Below, piece after piece: positions 1-10,201 of a stretch of DNA of 64,000 nucleotides. The translations under genes were made by a program, and so were the position numbers. This DNA is from Pyropia yezoensis (taxonomy: Eukaryota > Rhodophyta > Bangiophyceae > Bangiales > Bangiaceae): NCBI GenBank assembly GCA_009829735.1, contig CM020619.1:22066671-22130670 (forward strand). Reading direction: 5' to 3'. Numbering within the stretch: position 1 is the stretch's first letter; every line of letters begins with the position of its first letter. The notes beneath the pieces are model-generated. The model worked only from the letters and a program-made list of their open reading frames with translations, made no database searches and was not told the DNA's origin.

Positions 1-771
1 CGCCACTATGTGAGTGAGCACATGAAGACGTAGGACCAATACATTTCTGTTCTTACCACTGCCTAAAATTCGCAGGTGTACTCATCTACCGGGGAAGTAC
101 CCCTCGCTTTTGTGACCCCCCGTCGCGTGCGGTCTATTGCCGTGCGACGGTCGCTCCCAACTGGGGAGGGTAGTGGCAGTACGCCTACTCCTACTGAGAG
201 TAAGGCGGAGTTCGCCGCTAGGCTTGAAAACCTCATCCCTAAAGTCAGGGCTGAGATGGACAAAGCACAAAAGCGCTACAAGCGTACCTTTGACAAAAAG
301 GTGCGCAACGCCAAGCATGTCCCCGAACAGGGTGACTGGGTATTGGTCCACTCACGCACCCCAACTGGGGGTAAGTTGGTATTCCAGACGAGGGGGCCGT
401 ACCAGGTCCTCCGTACTGATGGGCGGCGCTTCACCATCGAAAGTGACGATGGGGTCCGTACAGTGAACGGACAGGACGTGGTCAAAGTTGCACCACCGAT
501 TGCAGGCGACCCAGCTTGGGCGCGTGCGTTGGAAGCGTGGCGCCTCCCCTCACTGCCTGCGGCCAAACAGGGCCCGCAGGAGTACGTGCTCGATAAGTTC
601 ATCGACCACGGCTGGGATGAGGACACTGACCGCCTCATGTTGAGGGTGCGTTGGTTCGGCTACAAAGCCAAGGATGATACGTGGGAGTATGTGGAGGACC
701 TTCCCGTTGAGATGGTCCGGGCTTACTGTGCCCGGAATGAGATAGACCCGAACAGCCCTCCCTCAACGTGA
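1..771 (+). pseudogene. Integrase C-terminal region plus chromodomain (B1)
   Basis: Positions 76-771 are open for 231 residues. They include the post-catalytic integrase region (KVRAEMDKAQKRYKR, GDWVLVHS, GPYQVLRTDGRRF) and a C-terminal chromodomain (EYVLDKFIDHGW, LRVRWFGYKAKDDTWEYVEDLP). In chromoviruses such a domain helps target integration to chromatin. The protein is closely similar to the copy at 21555-22121. The upstream frame from base 1 reads RHYVSEH and then meets a TAG near 31 and a TAA near 64, where the B2-like frame is otherwise continuous, so this copy is inactive. The catalytic core lies outside the window. Confidence 0.85.
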
Positions 772-882
772 GGGAAGGCCGAGTAACAGTGCCAAGAGAG
801 TGTTTCAAGTCGAAGTGGTACGCAGAGTGGCTTTTAACTACAGCCCTAACCCTCACACTCTCACAACCAAGGCAGCTGCCAA

Positions 883-2826
883 CTAGGCATGCATGCTAGA
901 CTCTCCAACCCCACGGCACTCGCCCTCACGTGGAGGCGAGCGGCGAGACCCACGGCGATAACGCTCCGCACCAGCCGGCGGGGCCGGCGGCTCCAAGTCG
1001 GAACCGCCGCGCCCCTCACGGTCGTGCAAGTGGCGACGACCGCGGCTGCCCTTCTGTTTAGTCTTGCGCGAAAATTGGCGACGCAGACGCCGGACCGACT
1101 CCGACTCTGACGGAGTCGAGGACTCCGAGACGGAGTAAGACAACTCGTCTTCCGACACGGAGGGAGAGCGCCGCGAGTGTCGGCGACGACGGCGAGGAGG
1201 CGAGTATGCCCGGCTCGCGCGACGTTTGCCACGCCCAAGTGGGGCTGGTTGGGGCACAATAGCCCCGATGCGAGCCAACTCGGCCGTCATAAACTCCGCC
1301 ACCGACTCGCAACTCGCGGTCGCCACTGCAGTACGAACGCGCTCCTCAAGTTGAGGAGTCTCGGAAGTTTGAAGGGTTGCGGTCGACGCGGCCAACGAGG
1401 AAATGGTGCGCACCAACGTGGTGATCATCATCTCTGAGGTTAGAGGCGTGGGCGGTAACACCAACTTGGGGTATACCGTCAGGAGGGTGGCCCCCAAGTT
1501 GGGGGACACCGGGGTGGATGACTCAACGGCCACGCTAATCGGGATGTCCCCGTGCGGCTGGTAGGGAATAGGAGGAAGCGGAGGGGCACGCCGAGGTGGC
1601 GGGACCCGGGTGTAACTGCGACCCCGACTTGGGGCCCCCGCAGTGGGTTGAGTCATATGGTCATCATGTGAGGGCACGGCCATAACTATGGCCTTGTCCG
1701 GGGGTGGCGCAGTGTGGCGATCCACCCCCGGGGCATACGGGTAGTCCCCGATGCCCAACCCCTCTCGTAGGACCACACGGCCGTCGTGAAGCTCACGAGC
1801 GACCCATACGAACTGGCGAAGTGCGCCATCGTCCTTGGGCCCACGAGTGGGGCGGCGCAACTTGTGCTCGATGCTCTCCCACTCGATAAACTTGTGGAGG
1901 CGGAGCATCTCCTTTAGTAAAGTGAGTTGTCCTGAGGAGCACCCCTCAGCAACTAGCTGATGGGTGAGCTGTTCCAAACCTTTGATAAGCCGGAGGGGGA
2001 GATGCCAGAGCATCCGCCGCCGCTGAACACAAGACACCCAGGTCGACATGACCTCGAGGAGCCACTGGGTGGCCAACATGGCCCACACCAGGTGGTCAGG
2101 GCCAGCCGTCAACATGACGGAGCCGAAGTGGTCAAGCAACCGTGGCAGCAATGCCGGGAACCCGTAGGGGACCTCAACTTGAGGCCACCACTCGGGCTTC
2201 TTCGGATAGTACTGCTCCTTACTGGCAGCAGACTGCTGAGGGAACTCAAGTTGAGCCGAGGTCACCAAGTAGGGACCTCGCCGGAAGTCCTTCTCCATCC
2301 GCACATCAAAGTGATGAGTGTGCGGATTGGCCTCGTGAAGGTACGGGGGGCGAGTTGCCACCGCGTCCCAAGTAATGGTCGGAAAGTCGCCGGGACCCGG
2401 GATAGTTCCCCCGCGGTCCACCATGGCCTTGGCCCGCTGTATGTCTTCGACCTCCTCGTCGTCCAGGAAGGCAAACTGGTCCGTCCTGAAGCCGGCAGGA
2501 AACCCGACCCTACGGGGATACTTCTCCCGTAGGCGGTCCCATACCCGACCCATCGCTGCGCCAAGTCGGCCACAGCGAAGAACAGTCAACCCCTCCTCAT
2601 ATAGAGGCCAAGCGGGGTAAAACCACCGCCCCAAGGCCTCACGCGGGACAGCTTGTCCCGCCTCCGGGGGAGATCCCGCCGTCAACCCAAAGCCGGGTGA
2701 CGCGGGAGTCCCATCCCCAGGAGCGATCGCGGAGCCCCCGCCGGAAGTCCCGGCGGGCGCTGCACCGTAGGAGGTGTCCTCCATACGTTCGTCGAGAGAG
2801 TCCGTCTCCACCCCCGGGGTCGCCAT
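883..2826 (-). CDS. Antisense ORF of family B chromovirus, unknown function
   Basis: This 647-residue ORF lies antisense to, and convergent with, the B1 pol gene; its stop is 111 bp from the chromodomain stop. I chose the ATG at 2826 (MATPGVETDSLDERMEDT). The frame stays open to 3000 but without another ATG. The centre (about residues 70-350) looks globular, with Trp-rich segments (KPEWWPQVEVPYGF, LVWAMLATQWLLEVMSTW). The C-terminal third is Pro-rich, then Arg/Ser-rich (RRRRRHSRRSPSVSEDE, SPPREGE), like a nuclear RNA- or DNA-binding tail. It matches no Gag, protease or polymerase that I know. A damaged homologue sits at the same place in B2. Antisense ORFs between integrase and 3' LTR are known in some plant Ty3/gypsy lineages, with unclear roles. 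That this ORF belongs to the element is well supported; its function is unknown. Confidence 0.7.
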   Translation of the reverse strand: MATPGVETDSLDERMEDTSYGAAPAGTSGGGSAIAPGDGTPASPGFGLTAGSPPEAGQAVPREALGRWFYPAWPLYEEGLTVLRCGRLGAAMGRVWDRLREKYPRRVGFPAGFRTDQFAFLDDEEVEDIQRAKAMVDRGGTIPGPGDFPTITWDAVATRPPYLHEANPHTHHFDVRMEKDFRRGPYLVTSAQLEFPQQSAASKEQYYPKKPEWWPQVEVPYGFPALLPRLLDHFGSVMLTAGPDHLVWAMLATQWLLEVMSTWVSCVQRRRMLWHLPLRLIKGLEQLTHQLVAEGCSSGQLTLLKEMLRLHKFIEWESIEHKLRRPTRGPKDDGALRQFVWVARELHDGRVVLREGLGIGDYPYAPGVDRHTAPPPDKAIVMAVPSHDDHMTQPTAGAPSRGRSYTRVPPPRRAPPLPPIPYQPHGDIPISVAVESSTPVSPNLGATLLTVYPKLVLPPTPLTSEMMITTLVRTISSLAASTATLQTSETPQLEERVRTAVATASCESVAEFMTAELARIGAIVPQPAPLGRGKRRASRAYSPPRRRRRHSRRSPSVSEDELSYSVSESSTPSESESVRRLRRQFSRKTKQKGSRGRRHLHDREGRGGSDLEPPAPPAGAERYRRGSRRSPPREGECRGVGESSMHA

Positions 2827-3637
2827 GGCTCTCCCCAAGTTGGGGAGAGACGCCCTGGCTACAGCGGCACGAGACCCGCCTCGAGTTGAGGGGGACTCGG
2901 ATCGCGGGTAGACGGGTGGCCTCCCCAGCGTGGGGTGGCCCAGTGGAAGGGGAAGGGGATGTGGTGGTGGTGGTGGTGAAGTGTGAACCGGGGAGAGCAA
3001 GCTGCCGAGTGGGCAAGCTTGAGGAGAGGGGCGGTCAACGTGACCGCCTCCACATCCGCGTTACGTACTCAAGGGGGGGAGAGCAAGTCGCGCCCCCAAC
3101 GCCGAGACGTGCGTTTACGCACCCCCTCACAGGGCCGACCGGGTCGGTCGGAACTGAGGAGAGGGGAGTGTGGCAGTATTGACCCCCAGGTAGGGGGGCA
3201 ACACGTGCCATGCAAGGGGCGGCAGGCCACTAGCCTGATCCGTTCCTCCCCCTGCATTTTGGTCCATATTCCCTAAGTTTGGGATACTTAGCTTAGTAGT
3301 AAATCCAACTTGGATTTGAGGGTTTTCTGCATTTATCGTCTTGAATTTTCGTGTGGCCCGGTGGGCAGGTGCTGGGGTGGGAGATTCTGAGTGGCGAGAT
3401 TCTGAGGGGACCCTGGGGGGATACGGGGAGGGACAGCGGGGCTTGGCCCTGCGTCCCCGTCCCGACCAAGAAACTGTTGGACCACACACCATCCTCTTGT
3501 TTGTCAGTGGGGGGTTTGCCCCACAACAGGGACAGAGTGTGTGCGACTTGCACTTCTTCCGGTTCCCCCGACACGGGAGGTAGCCCTTGTACACCGCCCC
3601 AACTTGGGTGTCGTGGGTGCAAGTGGTTTTTGCCACA
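2827..3637. other. Family B 3' non-coding region (possible LTR/UTR)
   Basis: No gene is seen. The region aligns by eye, in inverted orientation, with 19366-20226 of copy B2. Shared blocks include the GACCGCC...AAGCTTG stretch, the palindrome around CCGACCCGGTCGG (about 3136-3160), and blocks near 3380-3620. It may contain the 3' LTR and the promoter of the antisense ORF, but no LTR termini or second LTR were found to prove this. Confidence 0.5.
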
Positions 3638-4091
3638 CAACACACGCATGAACCGGTGAAGAATGCACACGTGGAGATTGGCCCCATTCGTCACGCCTGT
3701 CTGACGCAGGGGAGAACGAAGCGATTCGGAATGTATTCATGGCAGGAGTCCATCAGTCAACACGACCTGTCCAGAAGTCGCTCCTCGCACCACAAAGTGT
3801 CTTCATCCTTTTGAGGTGCCAACCCCCGCCCTCCACACCGCAGCCCATGGTCGCCGCCCACGCTCGCCACCCACGCCCCCTCGAGAGTGCTAGACAAAAA
3901 AAAAAAAAACGCAAGCTCACTCGTCACAACCACCTGGTCGAGCCATGCTCCATTCGCCCGGCGGGTCAACCTGGGATGGGCTGGCAGGGGGGGGGGGGAG
4001 GGGGGGGGGCGGGCGGAGGGTCGTGGAGCGAGGTCTGTAGAGGAGGAGGGGACGGAAAGTCACGGACGTGGGACGGGGTGGCACGGAAGCG
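3638..4091 (+). repeat. Dispersed repeat R1, copy 1
   Basis: About 450 bp, highly similar and in the same orientation to 55439-55916. Both copies run from CAACACACGCATGAACC to GGGACGGGGTGGCA(C/G)GGAAGCG and contain an A-run (~3896-3909) and G-rich blocks whose length differs. Copy 1 follows the B1 3' region; copy 2 precedes a protease/linker pol fragment. Part of an LTR is possible, but flanks and termini do not prove it. Confidence 0.7.
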
Positions 4092-4797
4092 TACCCGCGA
4101 TTATCGCGGAGCACTGCGCGCAGAGGCTGCGGACTTCCGTCTCACGGACACCCAGGTGGTGCTGCGCGAACTACCCCTGATGGGCCCTGTGGCGAGGAGC
4201 CACAATTGGGAACACGACTCTTGTCCCCAATTGGCTGTGAGCCAGTGAGAGAGCTCCACGTTTCTTCCAGCATATGAGTGTAAGGAAAGCCTAATACACA
4301 CCTTAACTAAAGGTCTATCTCACACTAAAAGGCACGCGGAGGACACCCGACTTGGGCGCGGCTCATCTCCGCTACGACGGTACTCCAGCCCACATGCGGC
4401 ACACGGTGTGCATGAGGAGCTCACAGGCTTTCCAAAAATGTCATGCACTGCCCCTCTGTACTGATAGGATCATTGTTTGTCCGGGCGTAAGGTTTTGTAG
4501 GACCGATTTTCCTCGCGTTTTTGGAGTTTCTTATCATAATTCATACCAGGCTATTGCCGCATTGAGCACTCTCTCCCAGCGAGAAGGTCGCATTCTACGT
4601 GTGTTGGACGACCTTGAGAAAAAAAACCGGAGAACGTACCATCGGTGCGCCGCACACGGCGGCACCAAGAAGTGAAGCGTCGGCGCTACACGATCCAGGA
4701 TCCCACGTGTCGATATTTCGAAGCATGCAATCCGCTGCCCATTTGATGAAGGGGGCTACATCTGCGCATGGCGCATTGAATTTGTGCTCCACGTGTC
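4092..4797. other. No gene recognised
   Basis: About 700 bp of moderate GC. There is a short inverted pair around CCAATTGG near 4205-4240. No ORF with recognisable protein similarity and no RNA gene was seen. Confidence 0.4.
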
Positions 4798-5010
4798 CAT
4801 CTCTTCTGACTGGCCTGATCCGCCCCAGTCGACCCGTGCCCGCCTTTTCTGACAGGCGCGATACCCCCTCACCAGTCGACCCCTGCCCGCCTTTCTGGCA
4901 GGCTGGATCCCCCCTCCAGTCGATCAATGCCCGCGTTCTCTGACAGACGTGATTCCCCCCCCCCCCCCGTCGACCCTTGCCCCCCTTTCACCGGCAGCTC
5001 GGCCCCCCCC
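4798..5010 (+). repeat. Degenerate tandem repeat, ~44-50 bp unit
   Basis: About four units, each starting at or near GTCGACCC or a variant, at 4828, 4875, 4919 and 4969. Each continues into a TGCCCGCCTTTTCTGACAGG-like block and a C-rich spacer of variable length. A partial unit precedes 4828. The array lies directly upstream of the DDE transposase ORF. Confidence 0.7.
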
Positions 5011-5102
5011 TTCGTTGTCCACTCGTCCAGTGGGGAACGAGTACGCGCCTCGCGTGCCCTTCTACTGAGCTCCTGGCTCTTCACTCCGGTTGCACGCCCG
5101 GG

Positions 5103-6635
5103 ATGCCGTCGCCTCGCAGCATTACTACCCTTGGCCGGGGCAAACGCCGGCGCGCCGTCCGGATGATTGACCGCGGCGTGGCAGCCATCGTGCTGAGCGA
5201 GCGCGCTTCCTGTGAGAAATAGAAGCGGACGCGCAAGGCTGTGCTACGCGAGCGGCTGGTGGAGGGCACGGCCGATGCAACGAGCTTGAGTGTCCACTCG
5301 GTCGGCCGTCTCGCCAATAGCGCCTACGTGGCTTTTCTGCCCGAGCCGGGCGCGCGTGAGACGCGTGCGACTGTCAAGTGCGTGCCTGCGGACGACCTGC
5401 CGCGCTTGTGTCACGCTATATACGCTCAGTATGAGAACCGGACTTTTCCCACGTTGGACAGCACGCTCGAGTATCTCAGCAATGCTGGGGAGACGCCACT
5501 TAGCGCGGACGACACGGAGCAGCGCCAGTCCGAGAACAGTGACGGCAGTGACGGCTCTGACGAGCATGCCTCTGTTTCTGGTCGTGGCCGGGAGCGTGCT
5601 GGTGGTGGCGGCGATGGTGCGCCCGGTGGCGCCGCTGGTATGGGCTACAAGTGGACGCGCGCTGCACTCCACCAGGCGCTTCAGGACATTGGCCTTTCGT
5701 TCAGCAAAAGGCCCAATCATTACGATGTATCACGTGAGAAGGCGTCAGCACGGGCGGGGCGCAACAAGTTCATCGACTTTATCCGCAACTATCGGGAGCA
5801 GGGGCGCCCGGTGTACTACACAGATGAAACTTGGGTCAACAAAAACATGACGGTCTACCGCAGCTGGAATGACGGCAGTATGCGAGCTCGCCTCAACGTG
5901 CCATCCAGGAAAGGTGCCCGAATCATAGTCGCCTATGATGGGTCGCGATCTACGGGCCTACTTCGGGAAGCAGGCCTGGTATTCATTGGCAAGAAGAAGT
6001 CAGGCGACTACCACGGCGAGATGAATTCTGCCACGTGGCTAAAGTGGCTGGATGACAAGTTCCTGCCTCGCATACGCGGTGGTGTCCTGGTTGTTGACCG
6101 GGCGCCTTACAACTTGGTGAGGACGGAGGACACCTGCCCGGCGCGGGCAAACTTCCAAAAAGCAGAGTTTGTTGCCTGGCTGGAGAAGCATGACGCGGTC
6201 CCGGAGGACTGGGGACCTACCTGGCGGAGGGCCAAGACGGTGGCGCAGATGAGGCTCCAAGCAGCAAAGAACCGGCCCGCCCCGCGCTACCTGGTGCAAG
6301 ACCTGTCTGCCCGCTTCAAGGTAAGTATCCTGATCTCTTCCGGTGCCCACCAGGAGCTCAACCCGATTGGAATGGTGTGGGGAACTGTGAAGATGGCCGC
6401 CAAGAGAGAGAATGTGGACTTAAACCTCACGCCTCTGAAAGCCCTGGTCGAGGCTGAGTTTGAGAAGATAACCGCTGACGTGTGGGCTGGCTATGAGGAC
6501 CATGCGATAGGAGTGGAGGAGTACTACCGCAGCGTGGATGAGATGTCAGCTGAGGTGGAGGAGGCTTTCAAAGGAGAGCAGGATGAGGATGAGGAGGACG
6601 CGGGGATGGACCGCGAGAGCAGCAATGAGGAGTGA
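5103..6635 (+). pseudogene. IS630/Tc1-mariner superfamily DDE transposase, decayed
   Basis: From the ATG at 5103 the frame encodes a basic N-terminal segment (GRGKRRRAVRMIDRGVAAIV), meets one in-frame TAG at 5220-5222, and then runs open to 6635 (464 residues after the GTG at 5241). The catalytic domain is recognisable: first Asp in YYTDETWVNKN, then GARIIVAYDGS, SGDYHGEMNSATWLKWLDDKFLP, second Asp in VVDRAPYN, and the ELNPI...VW block. Family members normally have DNAPYH and NPIE; here they read DRAPYN and NPIG, so the third acidic residue is Gly. The C-terminus is Glu/Asp-rich. The stop fits CAG to TAG. It is therefore a dead transposase, or a derivative without cleavage activity. Terminal inverted repeats were not found. 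Confidence 0.8.
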
Positions 6636-9338
6636 GACATGAATGTTGGTGATTGAAAAACGACATGTGCGAGCCCCCTCCAGCGCTTTCAACAACCGCA
6701 GCCCCCGCCCCCCCCCTCTCTGGTGGCCAACCCACAACGAGAAGCTGCCACTCAACGGCACAACCTACCGCGCCGGCTGAGGTGCCCCCCCTACCACGGC
6801 CGCGGCAGACACAGCCGCGGGTAGCTTAGAAGCCAGCTTGGTCTGAGCAGTGGCGGTGGGTGGGGGAGTCGAGGTGTCAGCCGCAAGCAGGCGGCTGGCC
6901 GCGGCTGCCTCCCCCTCCCGCAGCCGCTACTGCATTACACACCACCACGTGATGCAGCGGAGGAAGTTTGTTATCCAGGATGACGCCCGGGAGAGTCCTG
7001 GGAGGGTGGTTGGGGTGACGAGGACGTCGCGTTTGAAAACACAGCTCTGAGCACGACCGCACCGACGTTCACCACGAAGATCACGTACCCCCGCTGCAGC
7101 TCACCCGGGGCGAAATTGCGAGGCGCCGTCGGCGCCATATCCATCTCATCGAGGAGCTCGGGGGCAGGCGGAGCGGCAAAGAGGGGGGCTGTTACAGCTA
7201 TACGCGCCGATGGCCCACGTCGCGCCCGCAGCGGTGCTTGACCAGGATGCAGGAGTAGAAAATAGGTCCCGCCACTGCGCTGAAGTCATCCACAAACACG
7301 CACTCGCTCCCACTGGGGCAGGGGAGGAAGAAAGCAGGTGGACAAAGGGAGGTGGTTGCGGTCGCAGGACGGCGAGCGCGAGCAGTGAAGCAGCCCAACG
7401 CACAATCTTCTGGAAAAAGTAGCACCTGTTTCCGTCCAGCTGTAAGGCAAATCAAATTGCTATTGCAGCTGCTCAAAAACCAGCTCAAGAAGAGAAGCGC
7501 ACAACGACCGCGCTTCACACAAAGTGCACGCGTACGACGTCCACACTTGCTTATCTGCTACTGCTTTTTTTTCCTGGAGTTGCGGGACACTCTGGCAGCC
7601 GGTGAAAAAATTTCGGGCGGTGACCTCATCGAGTGCTTCAGAAACAATGTTATTTTCATATGCCTTATTGCGTGAGACAAACCTTTAGGCGTGGCCGTGC
7701 GTGGTGCAGGGTGCAGAGAGGCTTTTCGTGGAAGGGGAGAAGTGTGCCCGTCTGCCAAGTGCAAGGAGCCTCGTCGCCCGCCAGCCCAGCCATCTCCCCC
7801 TCCCTGAGGGGGCACAACCCCTCTCCCGGGCGTCTCCCCTCCCCCGACTTCTCCCCTCCCCCGGGCAGGCGTGGGACTGGGTCCCTGGGTAGGGTTTCTG
7901 TCTCCCTCTTGGGCTGGTGTGTGTCATGAACAGACCCCACTCCCACTGGCCGCTCTTGCCGTATATCTGGCGCCCCCTTTTCACGTGCATGCCCTTGTCG
8001 CCAGTTGTCCTCCTCCCTATGCCTTCAGTACCCTCTCCGGCCATGCCCTGGCACGCCCTTCCTCCTGTCGCTATTCCCCCCCCCCCCGATCACCCGCCCC
8101 CCCCCCCCCCCCCCCCCTGGCAACTCTTCTCGCCCCCGCCATTGCCTGGCCCACCCGCCCCCCTTTCTTGTTCCCGCCTTGGTTCGCCCTTGCGTCTTCT
8201 CTCTCCCTTCTCCCCCCCCGTCCAAGACGCCCCTGCGCTTGTGCTTGGTGCCGGCGGCCATGCTGCATCGGCGTAGCGGTTGGCGTCGTGGCTCGCTGCG
8301 GGGCGGGCGTCTCGCCCGTTGACGTTGTCGGTGAGGCAGAGCTTGAGGACGGGCGTTGGGCGGGGGGGCATGGCGCTGGGGTGCCGGGGGAGCAGGGCGA
8401 CTGGTGTCTGGGGGTGTTTAGGTGTTGGGAGTCGATGGTGCTGTGGTGGTGGCTGGGGCAGAAGCCTGGGAGTGAGGGTGGAGGGGGGGGGAAGCGGGTG
8501 GCGATAGCTGGGAGGCGATGACGGCGTGGATGAAAGCATGCGAGTGAAGGCAGGATGAGGGCGGCGGTGGCGACGACGCGCCGCCCAGTCGCCTGCCGTC
8601 GCTGTCGCTGCCGCCGACGCTCCCGCCTCTGCCGCCACTGCCGCTGCCGCTGTCGCCGCCGCTGCCGGCGCGGGCCGTCGTGGAGGGGGGGGGCGCGGTG
8701 AGCTCCGCGGGCGGGCTCCCGTCGCTGCTCACGTCACCCCCTCCCCGGCGGCGGCCGCCGCAGGAGCTGCCCCGCGCGCCGCCGCTGCCGGGGGGGGTGG
8801 CGCGGCGGCCCCCGTCGTGGGCATCCGCCGGAGGGACAGCGGCGCCCTGTCGGCGCTGTCGGCGCTGCGGTCGGCCAGCGGCTCGGCGAGTGCCGCTCCG
8901 GGCTTCGCCCGGTGGCCGACACTGTCCATCCCGGGTGGGGACGCCGGCGGCGGCGGCCGCGACGGCGACGGCGACGGCGCTGATGGTGGCGGCGACGACG
9001 CCAAGGACGGTGGCGATGGAGGGGAGGGTGACTATGCATGATTTTCTAAATACTGTAATTATGTTATTCGCGACAAACGCGTCCAGAAAGCATATTCAAA
9101 CCCAAATATGTTCGCCCCAAGGCATGGGGAGATAGCCGACGGGGAGAGGGCGCAGAGGGCGCGGCCACACTGGTTGGCTAAATATATTCCACGCATGCTT
9201 TTTCAGTAGTGAGTTGGCCAATGAACGTCTCTGATTGTCCCACAAACGACTCCAAGGCATGGGGAGAAAGCCGACCCAGCCACCTCCCGCCAGTCCCTTG
9301 CCATCCCCGCGGATGGGCGCCACCACGGAGCGTCCCTC
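6636..9338. other. GC-rich low-complexity region without convincing genes
   Basis: Many open frames exist on both strands, but they are compositionally biased (Pro/Arg/Gly/Ala). None has a recognisable domain or a supported start. C-runs occur around 8077-8118. The 3' end near 8950-9040 is a GGCGGC/GACGGC trinucleotide-rich stretch. Confidence 0.4.
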
Positions 9339-9442
9339 AAAGCCGACGCCGCTGATGCCGCCACCGCCGCCCGCCCGCGGCGCAGCCCACAAAGCCGACC
9401 CCGCTGATGCCGCCACCGCCGCCCGCCCGCGGCGCAGCCCAC
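9339..9442 (+). repeat. Two tandem copies of a 52-bp unit
   Basis: The block beginning AAAGCCGACGCCGCTGATG is followed directly at 9391 by a near-perfect second copy, and a third copy starts at 9443 but breaks off after about 7 bp. The units are GC-rich, and the frames through them code Pro/Ala/Arg-rich peptides. Confidence 0.8.
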
Positions 9443-9652
9443 AAAGCCTACAACCGCACGCGGCTCCTACAAGTGTACCCTGCCTCTGCCTCACTTCCGG
9501 TGTGCGGGCCTCGGCGGCCGTCGCCATACTCCACAGTCTCCTCTTTCCGCCGAGGCTTCCACCCACGCAGGGCCGCTCCTACCCGCGTGGATCGCTGCGG
9601 CCCAAGACTGGCTGCTTGTGGCTTCCAGCTGCCTCTGCAGCCGCTTGTACAG

Positions 9653-9911
9653 GTATGTTGATTGGGAGGTGGGTGACCGTGAGCACCAAGCGTTTTGCGC
9701 GCGCGAGACTGAGGTATCACATGTTGTGGTGCCTCACGGCGAAGGCCTCTCGCCGTCACTGGATACGTCACGTCGTCTGCTATTGTGATTCTCGCTGCCG
9801 TTGGTCCCAACATAACCGTCGCAGCAACTGACTGGTCTTCAACCGTGTCCCCCACGCCCTCGCGTCTCCGGCTTTTCTTTTTTATTTTGGTCTCCCTCGG
9901 TCCGTGTGCAG
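9653..9911 (+). other. Candidate intron upstream of the NTPase gene
   Basis: A strong 5' site (CAG|GTATGT at 9650-9658) is matched by a 3' site with a long pyrimidine tract (TTTTCTTTTTTATTTTGG) and GTGCAG ending at 9911. The 259-bp size is reasonable. If used, the exon from 9912 starts CATGGTGCACTGC and can be read in the frame MVHCKRLLRLPAASS.... This is inferred from signals only. Confidence 0.45.
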
Positions 9912-10068
9912 CATGGTGCACTGCAAGCGTTTGTTGCGCCTGCCGGCGGCGTCCTCTATACATCCAGAGGACGTCGGGTGCTACCCGGGACCTGGTTACC
10001 TTCTAGTCCTGCGTCACGTCTGCGTGGTCTTCCAGGCCGATATGGGCCGCGCATCCCTCTGGCGCGCC
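9912..10068 (+). CDS. Candidate 5' exon of the NTPase gene
   Basis: An open segment (MVHCKRLLRLPAASS..., FQADMGRASLWRA) lies between the candidate acceptor at 9911 and a GTGCGT donor at 10069. Joining it to an acceptor at 10186 (GGCTAG|CTTGAGGAG) would keep frame with the coiled-coil exon. The resulting N-terminus has no recognised domain. This is a weak model that transcript data could overturn. Confidence 0.25.
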
Positions 10069-10201
10069 GTGCGTACGTCGTTGGATTGGACGCCGGCCTG
10101 TCTTCTGGCCTGTCTGTGCCCGAAGCGGGCATCTCTGTCATGACCACGATGGCGCACACGCTGCAGTCGGTCTCCACGGCGGCTAGCTTGAGGAGCTGCA
10201 G

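Larger units (their letters stand above)
1..3700 (+). mobile_element. Family B chromovirus (Ty3/gypsy) copy B1, 3' part
   Basis: The window opens inside the integrase of a chromodomain Ty3/gypsy element on the + strand. Order: integrase C-terminal region, chromodomain (stop at 771), 111-bp spacer, a long ORF on the opposite strand (883-2826), then a non-coding 3' region. The same order in mirror image occurs in copy B2 (19366-25062). Similarity between the two extends to about 3680, so the right edge (~3700) is approximate. No TG...CA LTR ends were found. Confidence 0.75.

Noticed and set aside
4798..5010. Terminal inverted repeat of the DDE transposase
   Set aside because: The repeats are direct and no counterpart was found after 6635.
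6321..6353. GTAAGT...CAG inside the transposase as a 33-bp intron
   Set aside because: The 33 bp are in frame, and the translated peptide fills the expected spacing before ELNPI, so it is coding; 33 bp is also too short for a normal intron.
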